36,586 bases of DNA, from the IMG/VR virus record IMGVR_UViG_3300042090_000130, positions 1 to 36,586 of that record, one strand, 5' to 3'. Both the position numbers and the translations under genes were made by a program. Shown in pieces: positions 1 to 6,858 of the stretch. This DNA comes from a virus. The notes under the pieces were generated by a model, which made no database searches, had not been told where the DNA came from, and worked only from the letters and a program-made list of their open reading frames with translations. The stretch's first letter is position 1. Every line of letters begins with the position of its first letter.

Positions 1-2
1 CC

Positions 3-200
3 GCCGCCGCACGCGCCGCCTACGCCGCCTCACGCGGCGCCACCGCCTACGCCGCCAACGTCGCACGCGCCGCCGCCGCCTACGCCGCCGACGCCGCCAC
101 CGCCTACGCCGCCATCGCCGATAAAATACTTGGCGACTTTGCTGAGCGTGTCGTGCAAATCCTAATTGAGATGAAGACGCCAGGTAGTTTATGGCTGTAA
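3..200 (+). CDS. Ala-rich repeat protein, C-terminal part (5' end outside window)
   Basis: The open frame enters the window already coding, so the start lies upstream. The first ~40 visible codons are GCC-rich and encode an imperfect Ala-Ala-x repeat with Tyr/Arg/Asp spacers (AARAAYAA, AATAYAA). A non-repetitive end follows, DKILGDFAERVVQILIEM, finishing at a TAA. Such Ala-rich repeats followed by an FAExVVxIL-type tail recur in phage proteins of unknown function and probably form long helices. The stop overlaps the ATG of the next gene (ATGGCTGTAA), which implies translational coupling and supports this frame. The strong GC bias of the repeat contrasts with the AT-richer genes after it. The function is unknown. 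Confidence 0.7.
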   Translation, partial: AAARAAYAASRGATAYAANVARAAAAYAADAATAYAAIADKILGDFAERVVQILIEMKTPGSLWL

Positions 201-403
201 AGGAAGCAAATCGAAGTGTCTACGATATCCCGGCAGAGAATGAATGCCCTGATTGCAACGGTAGAGGCTATACCCGAGCAACTGCGCAACTTGGTGCTGT
301 CAATAATCGCCACTATCAAACTGAGGAACTAGGCTATGGTTGTACTACGTGTCTTGGCATTGGCCGTATTGCTGAGCGGCTGTCACGCAGAACGCGGCTA
401 TAA
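191..403 (+). CDS. Small zinc-finger protein with DnaJ-type CxxCxGxG motifs
   Basis: A 70-residue protein. It has CPDCNGRG near residues 17-24 and CTTCLGIG near residues 51-58, two halves of a DnaJ-type cysteine-rich zinc site (CxxCxGxG repeated). This predicts one zinc-binding module and little else. Its ATG lies inside the last codons of the preceding Ala-rich gene, so the two are probably coupled. A second reading frame with a lipoprotein signal begins inside its 3' part (position 336). Small stand-alone CxxCxGxG proteins are frequent in phage early regions and their partners are unknown. The frame and start are well supported; the role is not assignable. Confidence 0.7.
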   Translation: MAVKEANRSVYDIPAENECPDCNGRGYTRATAQLGAVNNRHYQTEELGYGCTTCLGIGRIAERLSRRTRL

Positions 404-515
404 TTGGGCTATACAGGGCCAGGACGCAGCTATCGAAGGCTGTCCTGGGCAGTACCCGCAATACGCGAATGTCGATGATAAATCATGGCTTATAGGCTGT
501 TGGGGGAAGAAATGA
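336..515 (+). CDS. Short lipoprotein overlapping the zinc-finger gene
   Basis: A 59-residue frame starting at ATG 336 inside the preceding gene and ending at TGA 513-515. The N-terminus is a compact lipoprotein signal: a short basic start, a hydrophobic run (LRVLALAVLL) and a lipobox LSGC with the cysteine at residue 16. The mature part is about 44 residues with two more cysteines and several aromatic residues (GYNWA, QYPQYAN, DKSWLIGCWGKK). The architecture recalls Rz1-type outer-membrane spanins, but there is no Pro-rich region and no inner-membrane partner in the alternate frame, so a spanin role is only one possibility. The stop overlaps an ATG (ATGA) at 512, consistent with a coupled gene string. 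Confidence 0.5.
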   Translation: MVVLRVLALAVLLSGCHAERGYNWAIQGQDAAIEGCPGQYPQYANVDDKSWLIGCWGKK

Positions 516-552
516 CAGACAAGGACAAGATCGCGCTAGCAGGGCTCTACAT

Positions 553-663
553 GTGAGCTACGAGGGATACACCGAGAAGCTGGCGTATCTGCGACTGCGA
601 TTAGCCGCTCATGCCGCAGCGAAGCGCCCCCGCTCACCTCACGAGGGAGAAGTGCATGGATAG
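553..663 (+). CDS. Very short ORF, possibly the 3' part of a frameshifted gene
   Basis: A GTG-started frame of 36 residues (begins VSYEGYTEKLAYLRLR) that overlaps the stop of an upstream 14-residue frame (ATG 512, MTDKDKIALAGLYM). Read together with a one-base shift at the ATGTGA junction near 551-556, the two pieces give a plausible single small helical phage protein. Alternatives are genuine stop-restart coupling of two mini-ORFs or a frameshifted remnant. Its stop TAG (661-663) overlaps the well-supported ATG at 656. There is no clear Shine-Dalgarno sequence ahead of 553, so confidence is low. Confidence 0.25.
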   Translation: MSYEGYTEKLAYLRLRLAAHAAAKRPRSPHEGEVHG

Positions 664-844
664 CTGTGCTGGATGCCAGAGTTATCGGACACCGATCGCG
701 CAAAGCAATATATGCGCCGATGGGTTCCCGCAGATCACCTACAAGGGCGGCGTGCCGTTTTGTTGCGTGGAAGCGGTCTGCGCCCGGCTCTTTCCTCAAA
801 CCGGCGCTCCCTCATTCACGAACAGCGGAGAGGCGAAGCCATGA
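656..844 (+). CDS. Small Cys-rich protein
   Basis: A 62-residue protein starting MDSCAGCQSYRTP. The cysteine pattern is CxxC near residues 4-7, a single Cys near 19, CC near 36-37 and another near 42. That spacing suggests a small metal site or disulfide-stabilised fold. ATG 656 is chosen over an upstream in-frame ATG because it follows GAGGGAGA at good spacing and overlaps the previous stop. Its own TGA overlaps the next ATG (ATGATG at 841). I do not recognise the family. Confidence 0.55.
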   Translation: MDSCAGCQSYRTPIAQSNICADGFPQITYKGGVPFCCVEAVCARLFPQTGAPSFTNSGEAKP

Positions 845-1089
845 TGGGTCATCAGCTATATATTTTTGAAGTCAAGACGACCGTCAAATGGTATCCGCGC
901 AACCAGGATGGTGACGCGATTGGCGATCTGAGGCGTTCGCCGCACGAGCAAAAAGTTTTCGTGGTCGGTCCCGAGTACGATCAGGTAATGATGGAGGCGT
1001 GGGTGCGCGATCAATTCAAATTCGACTATGAGGATGTAGAAATAAAACTGCTCTCTCGCGAAAGGGTTTTTGTGATCCAAAAGTTATGA
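841..1089 (+). CDS. Conserved-looking small early protein, unknown function
   Basis: An 82-residue protein beginning MMGHQLYIFEVKTTVKWYP. The composition is that of a small alpha/beta protein with alternating strands (LYIFEVK, KVFVVG) and an acidic helix, ending in a strand-like RVFVIQKL. The start at 841 is favoured over the longer in-frame start at 673: it forms an ATGA-type overlap with the preceding gene, is preceded by GGAGAGG, and avoids reading the 656-844 gene out of frame. I do not recognise a domain. It sits just upstream of the replicative helicase and may be co-transcribed with it. Confidence 0.55.
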   Translation: MMGHQLYIFEVKTTVKWYPRNQDGDAIGDLRRSPHEQKVFVVGPEYDQVMMEAWVRDQFKFDYEDVEIKLLSRERVFVIQKL

Positions 1090-1129
1090 GCCGCTCACAG
1101 TCTGATGCCGCAGCAGAGAGCAATGAACG

Positions 1130-2359
1130 ATGCAATTAGATCAGCAAATACTGGCAGCTATCATATCTTCGAGGCACGCATACGACCGTATCAAGGATTA
1201 TCTCAATGATAAAGATGCGTCTCCCAGTGTGGCCTTTTGGTTGTCCATTGTCCGCGAATACTATGGAAGGGATGGAGGCGTACCCGCTATCCAAATGCAA
1301 ACCCTTCGAGCCTTGGGCGAACAGCGGATTACTAATCCTAAGCATGCCCCTGCCATTCTCGAAGCGCTGGATAGTGCGACGGCATCGCCCGCTTCTCCAG
1401 CGAACATTGTGGAGTATGTGCTTAATCTACGCAGGTATAATCTTAGCGCTGAGTTCGCTGCTGCTAGCATGTCGAATGATCGCAAGAAAGCTGATAAGTT
1501 ACTTGCGGAACTGAATGAGATATGGTGCAAGACGGAACTTAAGCAGGAATCGGAGATAGAATATGCACGAGATTGGGATACGCTTGACGAAGCTGTTGGC
1601 TCACACAATCGGATCAAATTGGGCATTCCTAGTCTTGATTCCCGTATTGGTGGCGGTGTGCTACCTGGTCATCATGTACTAATATTTGGTCGAACTGAAA
1701 TAGGAAAATCATGTCTCACGATTGCACTTACCGCAAATCTTTTAAAGCAGGGGAAGTCTGTATTGTATGTGGGGAACGAGGACGAGATAAACATATTGAA
1801 GTCTCGGATGCGCCTCAGTCTCTTGAATCAATCGCAGGAGTGGGTGGACACACATCCCAAGAAAGCAGCGCGCCTACTGGCGGAAATGACAGCAGATCGC
1901 CTGACTATGGTCAAAGCCACGCCGGGTTCCATATCCGAGTGCGAGGACCTGGTGGCGAAGCATTCTCCCACAGCATTAATCTTGGACCAAATACGCAACT
2001 TAGCTGGTCCAGAGGATGGCATGACACAGAGGATGGAGGCCAATGCTATCAGATTCAGATCACTCTTAAGCCGCAACCATCTAGTGGGGCTGTCAGTTAC
2101 CCAAGCGGGGGACCGCAGCCAAGGCCACAACCAGCAAGGGCCAATATACCTGACAGCAGGGGACGTGGATTCATCCAGAGTGGGCCTGCCGGGGACCGTG
2201 GATTTAATGCTTGGCGTAGGAGCTTCGACGGAGATGCTGTCCCGCGGTTTGCGGATGATTTCTTTCGCGAAGAACAAACTACACAGCGGAGCGCAGAGCA
2301 GGGAACCTTTGATGCTGCGCTTCAATACTGAACGATCAATTGTAACGGATGGAGGATAA
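1130..2359 (+). CDS. DnaB/RecA-type replicative helicase
   Basis: A 409-residue protein. Residues 1-140 look like a helical DnaB-type N-terminal region. From about residue 160 there is a RecA-fold ATPase: GIPSLDSRIGGGVLPG, Walker A GRTEIGKS (187-194), VLYVGNEDE after strand 2, Walker B TALILDQ (281-287), then an LSVTQAG-type sensor segment and a basic C-terminal stretch. Length and order fit phage DnaB-family 5'-3' helicases that unwind the fork ahead of the polymerase encoded just downstream. No primase domain is fused and no primase gene is visible in the window, so priming may come from the host or from a gene outside it. The stop abuts the next gene, which has its own GGAGG. The family call is firm at the ATPase-core level. 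Confidence 0.85.
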   Translation: MQLDQQILAAIISSRHAYDRIKDYLNDKDASPSVAFWLSIVREYYGRDGGVPAIQMQTLRALGEQRITNPKHAPAILEALDSATASPASPANIVEYVLNLRRYNLSAEFAAASMSNDRKKADKLLAELNEIWCKTELKQESEIEYARDWDTLDEAVGSHNRIKLGIPSLDSRIGGGVLPGHHVLIFGRTEIGKSCLTIALTANLLKQGKSVLYVGNEDEINILKSRMRLSLLNQSQEWVDTHPKKAARLLAEMTADRLTMVKATPGSISECEDLVAKHSPTALILDQIRNLAGPEDGMTQRMEANAIRFRSLLSRNHLVGLSVTQAGDRSQGHNQQGPIYLTAGDVDSSRVGLPGTVDLMLGVGASTEMLSRGLRMISFAKNKLHSGAQSREPLMLRFNTERSIVTDGG

Positions 2360-2608
2360 ATGGCACAGCAGACTATCGAAGCAGCGGTACTGATCGCAGA
2401 GAATTGCGCTAGGGCTAAGCGCATCGCCGGACACCTGGCGGATGTACCGTACAGCCAAGCACAGCTTTGCGAAGTGATCGCAACCCTACTGGACCAGTTC
2501 AAGGTACTGCGGGAAGAAGCCGCACTGGCTAATCGCCGCTACGCGGCAGCTAACGCTCGGGCAACCAAATATGCGAAGCAGCTTGGCAAAGCGACAGACG
2601 AAGAATGA
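2360..2608 (+). CDS. Small helical protein between helicase and polymerase
   Basis: An 82-residue protein (MAQQTIEAAVLIAENCARAKR...) that is almost entirely helical and rich in Ala, Lys, Arg and Gln, with heptad-like spacing in its second half (LDQFKVLREEAALANRRY). It starts at ATG 2360 right after the helicase stop, with GGAGG at 2351-2355. Its stop TGA overlaps the ATG (ATGA) of the mini membrane ORF at 2605. A replication accessory or coiled-coil adaptor role is possible from position only. I do not recognise the family. Confidence 0.65.
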   Translation: MAQQTIEAAVLIAENCARAKRIAGHLADVPYSQAQLCEVIATLLDQFKVLREEAALANRRYAAANARATKYAKQLGKATDEE

Positions 2609-2694
2609 TCGATTACCCGAATTTATTGCAAGCCCTGATCCTGATCGGTATATGGGCAGCAATTACCTTGTGGTGGACGTTGAGACGGAGGTAG
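2605..2694 (+). CDS. 29-residue single-TM peptide ORF overlapping the polymerase start
   Basis: ATG 2605 overlaps the stop of the preceding gene (ATGA). The frame encodes a short N-terminus (MIDYPNLLQ), a hydrophobic helix (ALILIGIWAAITLWW) and a C-terminal TLRRR, then TAG. That is one membrane span with a positively charged cytoplasmic-type end. It overlaps the first codons of the DNA polymerase (ATG 2652) in another frame. Its end carries a GGAGG that serves as Shine-Dalgarno for the second membrane ORF at 2698. The frame could be fortuitous, but tight coupling on both sides argues for translation. Confidence 0.45.
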   Translation: MIDYPNLLQALILIGIWAAITLWWTLRRR

Positions 2695-4532
2695 GCGATG
2701 GACGATTTGGTTCAAGTATTGATGACCGCAACCATCTTATGCTCGCTTGCGCTCGCCTGCCTGGGGGTGGCTATTATAGTCATTGGGGTGGCGAGTACGA
2801 TCAAGTGGGCCTACTGGAAGCTATTCAAAGCGTAGATTTCATTGTCGCACACAATGCCAAATATGAACTTGGTTGGCTTACTCGCTGTGGCATGGATATC
2901 AGTAAGTTGCTGGTATTTGACACAAAGCTTGCGGAATATGTCCTCCTGGGGAACCTGGTATCTGGCGACCGTGATAATGGCGTCAAGCCTATTGGGATCA
3001 GCCTTAATGATTGCGGTATTAGACGCGGCAATGCTCCTAAAGATGCGATTGTAGACATCTGGATGCAGCATGGTATTAAAGTATCACAAATGCCCGCTAA
3101 GTGGGTCCTGGATCGCTGTCAGACAGACGTGGATACGACGCATCGTATCTTCCTCGATCAAAGGAATAGGCTACAGCGTACTAATAGGCTGGGAGTATTA
3201 TACACTCGCTGTATGTTTACTCCTGTACTTAGCTCGATAGAAAAGGAGGGAATGCATCTTGACAAAGAAAGAGTTGCTAGCACAACTGAAAAATACAGAG
3301 CACAGCTTAAGGAACTTTCGGCTGAATTTGATACGCTCACCGGCGGTATTAACTTCCGATCCCCCAAGCAAGTCGCAGGATACCTCTACGACACCCTTGG
3401 ATTTGAAGAACCTAAGAACCGCGACGGAACGCCTAGACGAACAGCTAAGGGCGGGCGGCTGGCGAACAAGCGCATACTCGACAAACTGCATCCAAGTACT
3501 GATGCCCAACGCGCCTTCCTCAGCCTTAAGCGACGTATTGGAAGCGTTAGCAGTGCTCTTTCAAAAAACCTAGAGTACTTCAAGGAAATATGTGATGAAC
3601 GAGACGGAACATTCCACGCTGAATTCAATCAAGCAATTACAGCAACACATCGACTCTCATGCACTGGAATCAAAGAAGTTTCTGAAAAGTCCGTACAACT
3701 CCAGAACGTACCGAGAGATTTCAAATGTCTCTTCAATGCTAAGCGCCCTGGTTGGCTTATTGGTGAAGCAGATGGAGCGCAGCTTGAGTTCCGAGTCGCC
3801 GGCCACTGCGGCAACGATAATCAAATTAAGCGAGACATTGCCGACCCAACATTCGACGCCCACTGCGTAACAGCGAGTGAGATGTATGGTAAAGACTATA
3901 GCAAGCTTAGAGCAGACTACCTGGCCGGAGATAAGAAGGCAAGTCAGCTACGGCAACTGGCGAAACCGTTCACTTTCCAGCCGCTTTATGGCGGTAAGGG
4001 AAGCACTAAGGAAAGCCAGCGATGGGCAGAGGCATTTAAGAAGCGCTACCACGAGCTAGCAAAGACACAGGAGAGTTGGGTATATGAAGTTCTGGCATCG
4101 AAGCGACTTGTCACTGAATGGGGAATGCGTTACTACTTCCCAACTGCCCGCATCTCGTCTACAGGCTACGTTAATGTTGGCAATGCTGTTTACAACTATC
4201 CTATACAGGCTCTGGCGACAGCCGAGATTATTCCCGTATCGGTTAGTTACTTTTGGCATCACATCAAAGCGCAGGGCCTGGACCAGTACATTGTACCTGT
4301 CTCCACCGTACACGATTCATTGATCTGCGAAGTAGAGCCGAACCATGTGGAAGATTTTATACGAATTGCTCAGTTGGCTTTTGGACCTAACACTTTTGAT
4401 TATCTTCGGACTGTTTACGGGATGGATTATACGGTCCCTCTGGGCATTGGCATAAAGATAGGTGAACACTGGGGCGAGGGAAAGGAAGAGATTTACGAAT
4501 ATTTTAACGGCAAGACAGAGAGGAAATCATGA
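2652..4532 (+). CDS. Family A DNA polymerase with 3'-5' exonuclease domain
   Basis: A 626-residue phage replicative polymerase. The N-terminal DnaQ-like proofreading domain is shown by VVDVETE (Asp9, Glu11) followed by FIVAHNAKYELGWL and DTKLAEYVL. The C-terminal half carries family A motifs: A (EADGAQLEFRVAG, around residue 372), B (RQLAKPFTFQPLYGG, around 435, a variant of the usual Lys...Phe-Gly...Tyr-Gly finger helix) and C (TVHDSLICEV, around 550). An in-frame ATG at 2571 exists but lies inside the preceding gene. ATG 2652 sits just before the exonuclease motif and is preferred, although its Shine-Dalgarno is weak, so initiation probably depends on coupling. The stop overlaps the next start (ATGA at 4529). 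Two small membrane-peptide frames overlap its 5' end. Confidence 0.92.
   Translation: MGSNYLVVDVETEVGDGRFGSSIDDRNHLMLACARLPGGGYYSHWGGEYDQVGLLEAIQSVDFIVAHNAKYELGWLTRCGMDISKLLVFDTKLAEYVLLGNLVSGDRDNGVKPIGISLNDCGIRRGNAPKDAIVDIWMQHGIKVSQMPAKWVLDRCQTDVDTTHRIFLDQRNRLQRTNRLGVLYTRCMFTPVLSSIEKEGMHLDKERVASTTEKYRAQLKELSAEFDTLTGGINFRSPKQVAGYLYDTLGFEEPKNRDGTPRRTAKGGRLANKRILDKLHPSTDAQRAFLSLKRRIGSVSSALSKNLEYFKEICDERDGTFHAEFNQAITATHRLSCTGIKEVSEKSVQLQNVPRDFKCLFNAKRPGWLIGEADGAQLEFRVAGHCGNDNQIKRDIADPTFDAHCVTASEMYGKDYSKLRADYLAGDKKASQLRQLAKPFTFQPLYGGKGSTKESQRWAEAFKKRYHELAKTQESWVYEVLASKRLVTEWGMRYYFPTARISSTGYVNVGNAVYNYPIQALATAEIIPVSVSYFWHHIKAQGLDQYIVPVSTVHDSLICEVEPNHVEDFIRIAQLAFGPNTFDYLRTVYGMDYTVPLGIGIKIGEHWGEGKEEIYEYFNGKTERKS
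2698..2835 (+). CDS. 45-residue TM protein overprinted on the polymerase exonuclease domain
   Basis: ATG 2698 is preceded by GGAGG (2687-2691) at ideal spacing, a better ribosome site than the polymerase itself has. The frame gives MDDLVQVLMTATILCSLALA, then a long hydrophobic helix (LGVAIIVIGVAS) and a basic/aromatic end (TIKWAYWKLFKA), then TAG 2833-2835. This is one long or two short membrane spans. It lies wholly inside the polymerase gene in another frame and follows the 2605-2694 mini ORF in the same frame after TAG plus one codon. Small hydrophobic early phage proteins often act on the host membrane. No family is recognised. Chance hydrophobicity of the alternate frame cannot be excluded. 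Confidence 0.45.
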   Translation: MDDLVQVLMTATILCSLALACLGVAIIVIGVASTIKWAYWKLFKA

Positions 4533-5152
4533 TTTTTAAAGGATTTATTGCGAAGATTAGTAAGAAGGAAGGCCGCTCCAGCAAGGGCCGCGCCTGGTCG
4601 TTGTATTCTATCAAGCTGGAGAAGGAAGATGGCAGCGAGTACGACAAGTGGATCAGCGCGGGGTTCGATCCCCCGGACGCGAAGGAAGGCGACTACGTTA
4701 AGATCACGGCGGAAGAGAACGATCAGGGCTACATCAACGCCACTGACATTAAGCGTCTCAAGAACGCTCCTGCTCGGAGCGGCAAAGCGGCTACTGGCGG
4801 AGCCGGTAATAATGTAAGCAATACTACGCAGAAGTCGATCCACTACCAGTCTGCGCGCAAGGATGCCATCGAGGTCTTGAAGCTGCTGGTATCGCAGGAT
4901 GCCCTGCCGCTGACGGCGGCGAAGGGTAAGGCTGGGGAAGCTAAGCGCTACCTGGAACTGATGGCCCTGGTCGATAAGCTGGCTATCCGCTACTTCTTCG
5001 ACGCTGAGACGCATCGGCTCCTGGAAGCCGTCGTAGACGAGGGTGCGGTTAAGGCTGACGTGGGCAAACTCCCGGAGGACTCAGACGATGACGAAGAGCA
5101 AGACGACGAAGAAGGTGAGGACGACTCCGACGACGAGGAAGATGACGAATAA
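4529..5152 (+). CDS. Single-stranded DNA-binding protein-like, acidic tail
   Basis: A 207-residue protein. Residues 1-75 look like an OB-fold (FKGFIAKISKKEG...WSLYSIKLEKEDGSEYDKWISAGF...GDYVKITAEENDQGY), a linker follows, residues ~105-170 are helical, and the last ~25 residues are nearly all Asp/Glu. An OB-fold with a strongly acidic tail is the layout of phage SSBs of the T7 gp2.5 functional class, in which the tail contacts polymerase and helicase. It sits directly after the polymerase (ATGA overlap), which supports a fork role. The acidic-tail codons also contain the start of the next gene. The call rests on fold-like pattern and context, not on a diagnostic motif. Confidence 0.65.
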   Translation: MIFKGFIAKISKKEGRSSKGRAWSLYSIKLEKEDGSEYDKWISAGFDPPDAKEGDYVKITAEENDQGYINATDIKRLKNAPARSGKAATGGAGNNVSNTTQKSIHYQSARKDAIEVLKLLVSQDALPLTAAKGKAGEAKRYLELMALVDKLAIRYFFDAETHRLLEAVVDEGAVKADVGKLPEDSDDDEEQDDEEGEDDSDDEEDDE

Positions 5153-5432
5153 GTATTTTCCACTGACTGGCCTGGGCTATACAGAGACCAAAGACTTTGA
5201 GTTGGTCATACAGGAAGTCTGTAACGATATGCTGCCGTCCGGATTGGATACAATGTACGCACTGCGTAATAAGATAACGGGCATTATAGAGGCGAGGGGT
5301 ATGTCCCTCGCCCTCTCCGTGGTCGTGCTACAGAATCAGCAGCAGATGTTCGACAAGGTGCTGAGTGGGGAGTTGAATGGGTATGCTTCTCCGCAGGGTA
5401 AGACGGCGCTGGGCGATATAGGAGATATCTAG
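5142..5432 (+). CDS. Small early protein, unknown function
   Basis: A 96-residue protein starting MTNKYFPLTGLGYTETKDFE, with start at 5142 inside the last codons of the SSB-like gene. The longer upstream in-frame extension is only the acidic tail read in another frame and is discarded. The protein is mostly helical (VIQEVCNDMLPSGLDTMYAL, a Leu/Val helix and a Gln-rich helix near LQNQQQMFDKVL). Its TAG (5430-5432) overlaps the GTG of the next gene. No motif is recognised. Confidence 0.6.
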   Translation: MTNKYFPLTGLGYTETKDFELVIQEVCNDMLPSGLDTMYALRNKITGIIEARGMSLALSVVVLQNQQQMFDKVLSGELNGYASPQGKTALGDIGDI

Positions 5433-5815
5433 TGCGCTTACTAGTATGTGGTGGTCGGGATTACTCGGATTATACCAAAGTCTACACGGAGATTGCTCGC
5501 GCATTGGATTGGGTGTCCAGCGGAGATGAACCCAACGACAGCTGGCTGCCTCCAAAGGACACGGTTATTATTTCAGGTGGTGCTACAGGAGCAGACAGTA
5601 TTGCTGTAGATTGGGCAGTGATTCACTGGGTTCCACGTGAAGTGTACAAAGCTGACTGGGAGAGGCACGGCAAGGCAGCAGGGCCTATCCGTAACAAGCG
5701 CATGCTTGTGGAAGGAAAACCAGATATGGTGCTAGCGTTTCCGGGGGGACCTGGCACGGCGAATATGGTAGATCAGGCTCTAAAAGCAGGAGTACCAGTA
5801 CGATGCATCTCATAA
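5432..5815 (+). CDS. DUF2493 / YspA-like SLOG-superfamily protein
   Basis: A 127-residue Rossmann-like protein. The pattern is MRLLVCGGRDYSD at the N-terminus, then VIISGGATGADSIA (residues ~47-60), VYKADWERHGKAAGPIRNKRM (~74-94) and MVLAFPGGPGTANMV (~100-114). This matches the DUF2493/YspA (cpYpsA-related) family of the SLOG superfamily, whose members bind nucleotides or nucleotide-derived ligands; catalytic activity is generally unproven. It starts with GTG overlapping the previous stop (TAGTG). It sits between SSB-like and exonuclease genes, a common place for such proteins in phages. A role in nucleotide sensing or salvage, or against nucleotide-signalling defences, is inference. Confidence 0.85.
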   Translation: MRLLVCGGRDYSDYTKVYTEIARALDWVSSGDEPNDSWLPPKDTVIISGGATGADSIAVDWAVIHWVPREVYKADWERHGKAAGPIRNKRMLVEGKPDMVLAFPGGPGTANMVDQALKAGVPVRCIS

Positions 5816-6858
5816 TCGACTCAGATCCGATAGTCTACCGCTGTGGCTTCGCTGCGGAGAGAACGGACCATCACCTGGTAGTGGAGTCTCCCGGAGGGGA
5901 GATACGGGAACTCCACTTTACCCCTAAGCCTAAGCAGCACGCTGGCGCGCAAATGCAGGCATGGGTAAAGGCGCACCCTGAGTGGACGATACTCGACAAG
6001 AGCAGAGATATACATCCTGACAGTGAGGAAGAAGCACTTGCAGCAGTTAGAACTCAACTTTTCTCCATCGAAAAAGAGTGCAAGCAGCACTACGGATTGG
6101 ACGACTTTTCGCAGCGAACTGTTGTCTTGTCTGGACCTGGCAATTACCGAGAACGACTGGCAACGATTGCACCCTATAAAGGAAATCGAGATTCAGATCA
6201 CAAGCCATACTGGTACCAGTCAATCCGTAATTATCTCACTTCCGAGTGGGGAGCCGTCGTAGTACATGGGAGAGAAGCAGATGACGAATGCAGTATCCTG
6301 GCCGCGAATCGCCGCCACGCGAGCGGACATAGTAGTGAGGGACGCGATCGATTGGTTCGAGGGTCCGCTCGACTTCGAGGGTCCGCTCGGCAGAGGGATT
6401 TGCGAGTGTCCGGCCTGCCGAAGGATGCGAGAGATTACCAATACATCATCGCCACCATCGACAAGGACCTTGACCAAATCCCAGGACCGCACTATAACTA
6501 TCTCAAACAGGTATTCTACAGTCAATTGGAGGATGCCGCCCGCCTATTTTTCTTCCAGCAATGCCTCTCAGGCGATCCAACAGATGGAATCCCTGGGTGC
6601 TGGAAGGTGGGAGAGGGTAAGGCCGCCGCCTTTATTTCCAAGCACGCTCGACGATCTGATGGACTCATTTGGGAGGGAATCTGTCGTGAGTACGCAGCTA
6701 GCCAAAAAGTCGCCGGTTGTCCGTACGTGGGTAGTGACCCCTCTGCCGTTGCCCTAGAGACTGCTAGACTGGTTTACTTACAGCAGAAAGAGGGCGAACT
6801 GTGGAATCCCCCTGGGACGCCACACGGACAAGTGGAGGCAGATGATGGCGATACTTAA
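5803..6858 (+). CDS. FEN-type 5'-3' exonuclease (T7 gp6-like role)
   Basis: A 351-residue metal-dependent 5' nuclease. Acidic site residues are visible in order: IIDSDPI (Asp6, Asp8), GREADDE (158-161), ATIDKDLDQIPG (~217-228) and the helix-3-turn-helix-type CLSGDPTDGIPGCWKVGEGKA (~254-275). Proteins of this class remove 5' ends and flaps, providing recombination ends and RNA-primer removal. Between EADD and TIDKDL it carries an Arg/Ser-rich stretch of about 40 residues (~168-211), longer than I expect for phage FENs and containing an 18-bp tandem duplication. The start follows GCAGGAG and overlaps the end of the SLOG gene. The stop is overlapped by the next gene. The family is secure. Confidence 0.9.
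   Translation: MHLIIDSDPIVYRCGFAAERTDHHLVVESPGGEIRELHFTPKPKQHAGAQMQAWVKAHPEWTILDKSRDIHPDSEEEALAAVRTQLFSIEKECKQHYGLDDFSQRTVVLSGPGNYRERLATIAPYKGNRDSDHKPYWYQSIRNYLTSEWGAVVVHGREADDECSILAANRRHASGHSSEGRDRLVRGSARLRGSARQRDLRVSGLPKDARDYQYIIATIDKDLDQIPGPHYNYLKQVFYSQLEDAARLFFFQQCLSGDPTDGIPGCWKVGEGKAAAFISKHARRSDGLIWEGICREYAASQKVAGCPYVGSDPSAVALETARLVYLQQKEGELWNPPGTPHGQVEADDGDT
6356..6389 (+). repeat. Short tandem duplication inside the FEN gene
   Basis: A 16-bp unit, TTCGAGGGTCCGCTCG, occurs at 6356-6371 and again at 6374-6389, an 18-bp period. In the exonuclease frame it yields the repeated peptide RGSAR; in the +1 frame it yields FEGPL twice. It keeps the reading frame open and lies in the unusual insertion between two catalytic motifs. 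Confidence 0.8.

Noticed and set aside
1-120. The GCC-rich start as a microsatellite or CRISPR-like repeat
   Set aside because: It is an in-frame degenerate Ala repeat with no spacers and continues into a normal coding C-terminus.
1711-2331. A 206-residue plus-strand open frame inside the helicase gene
   Set aside because: It lies wholly within the conserved ATPase core in another frame, has Pro/Gly/Ser-rich shadow composition, no ribosome site and no recognisable motif.
1828-2502. A 224-residue minus-strand open frame antisense to the helicase
   Set aside because: Antisense of a strongly supported gene; Ser/Arg/Pro/Cys-rich composition typical of antisense translation.
6266-6757. A 163-residue +1-frame ORF inside the FEN nuclease
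   Set aside because: Most of it overlaps conserved FEN motifs and its C-terminal half is Pro/Ser/Thr filler. Only the first ~60 residues look protein-like and are discussed as an insertion, not called as a gene.
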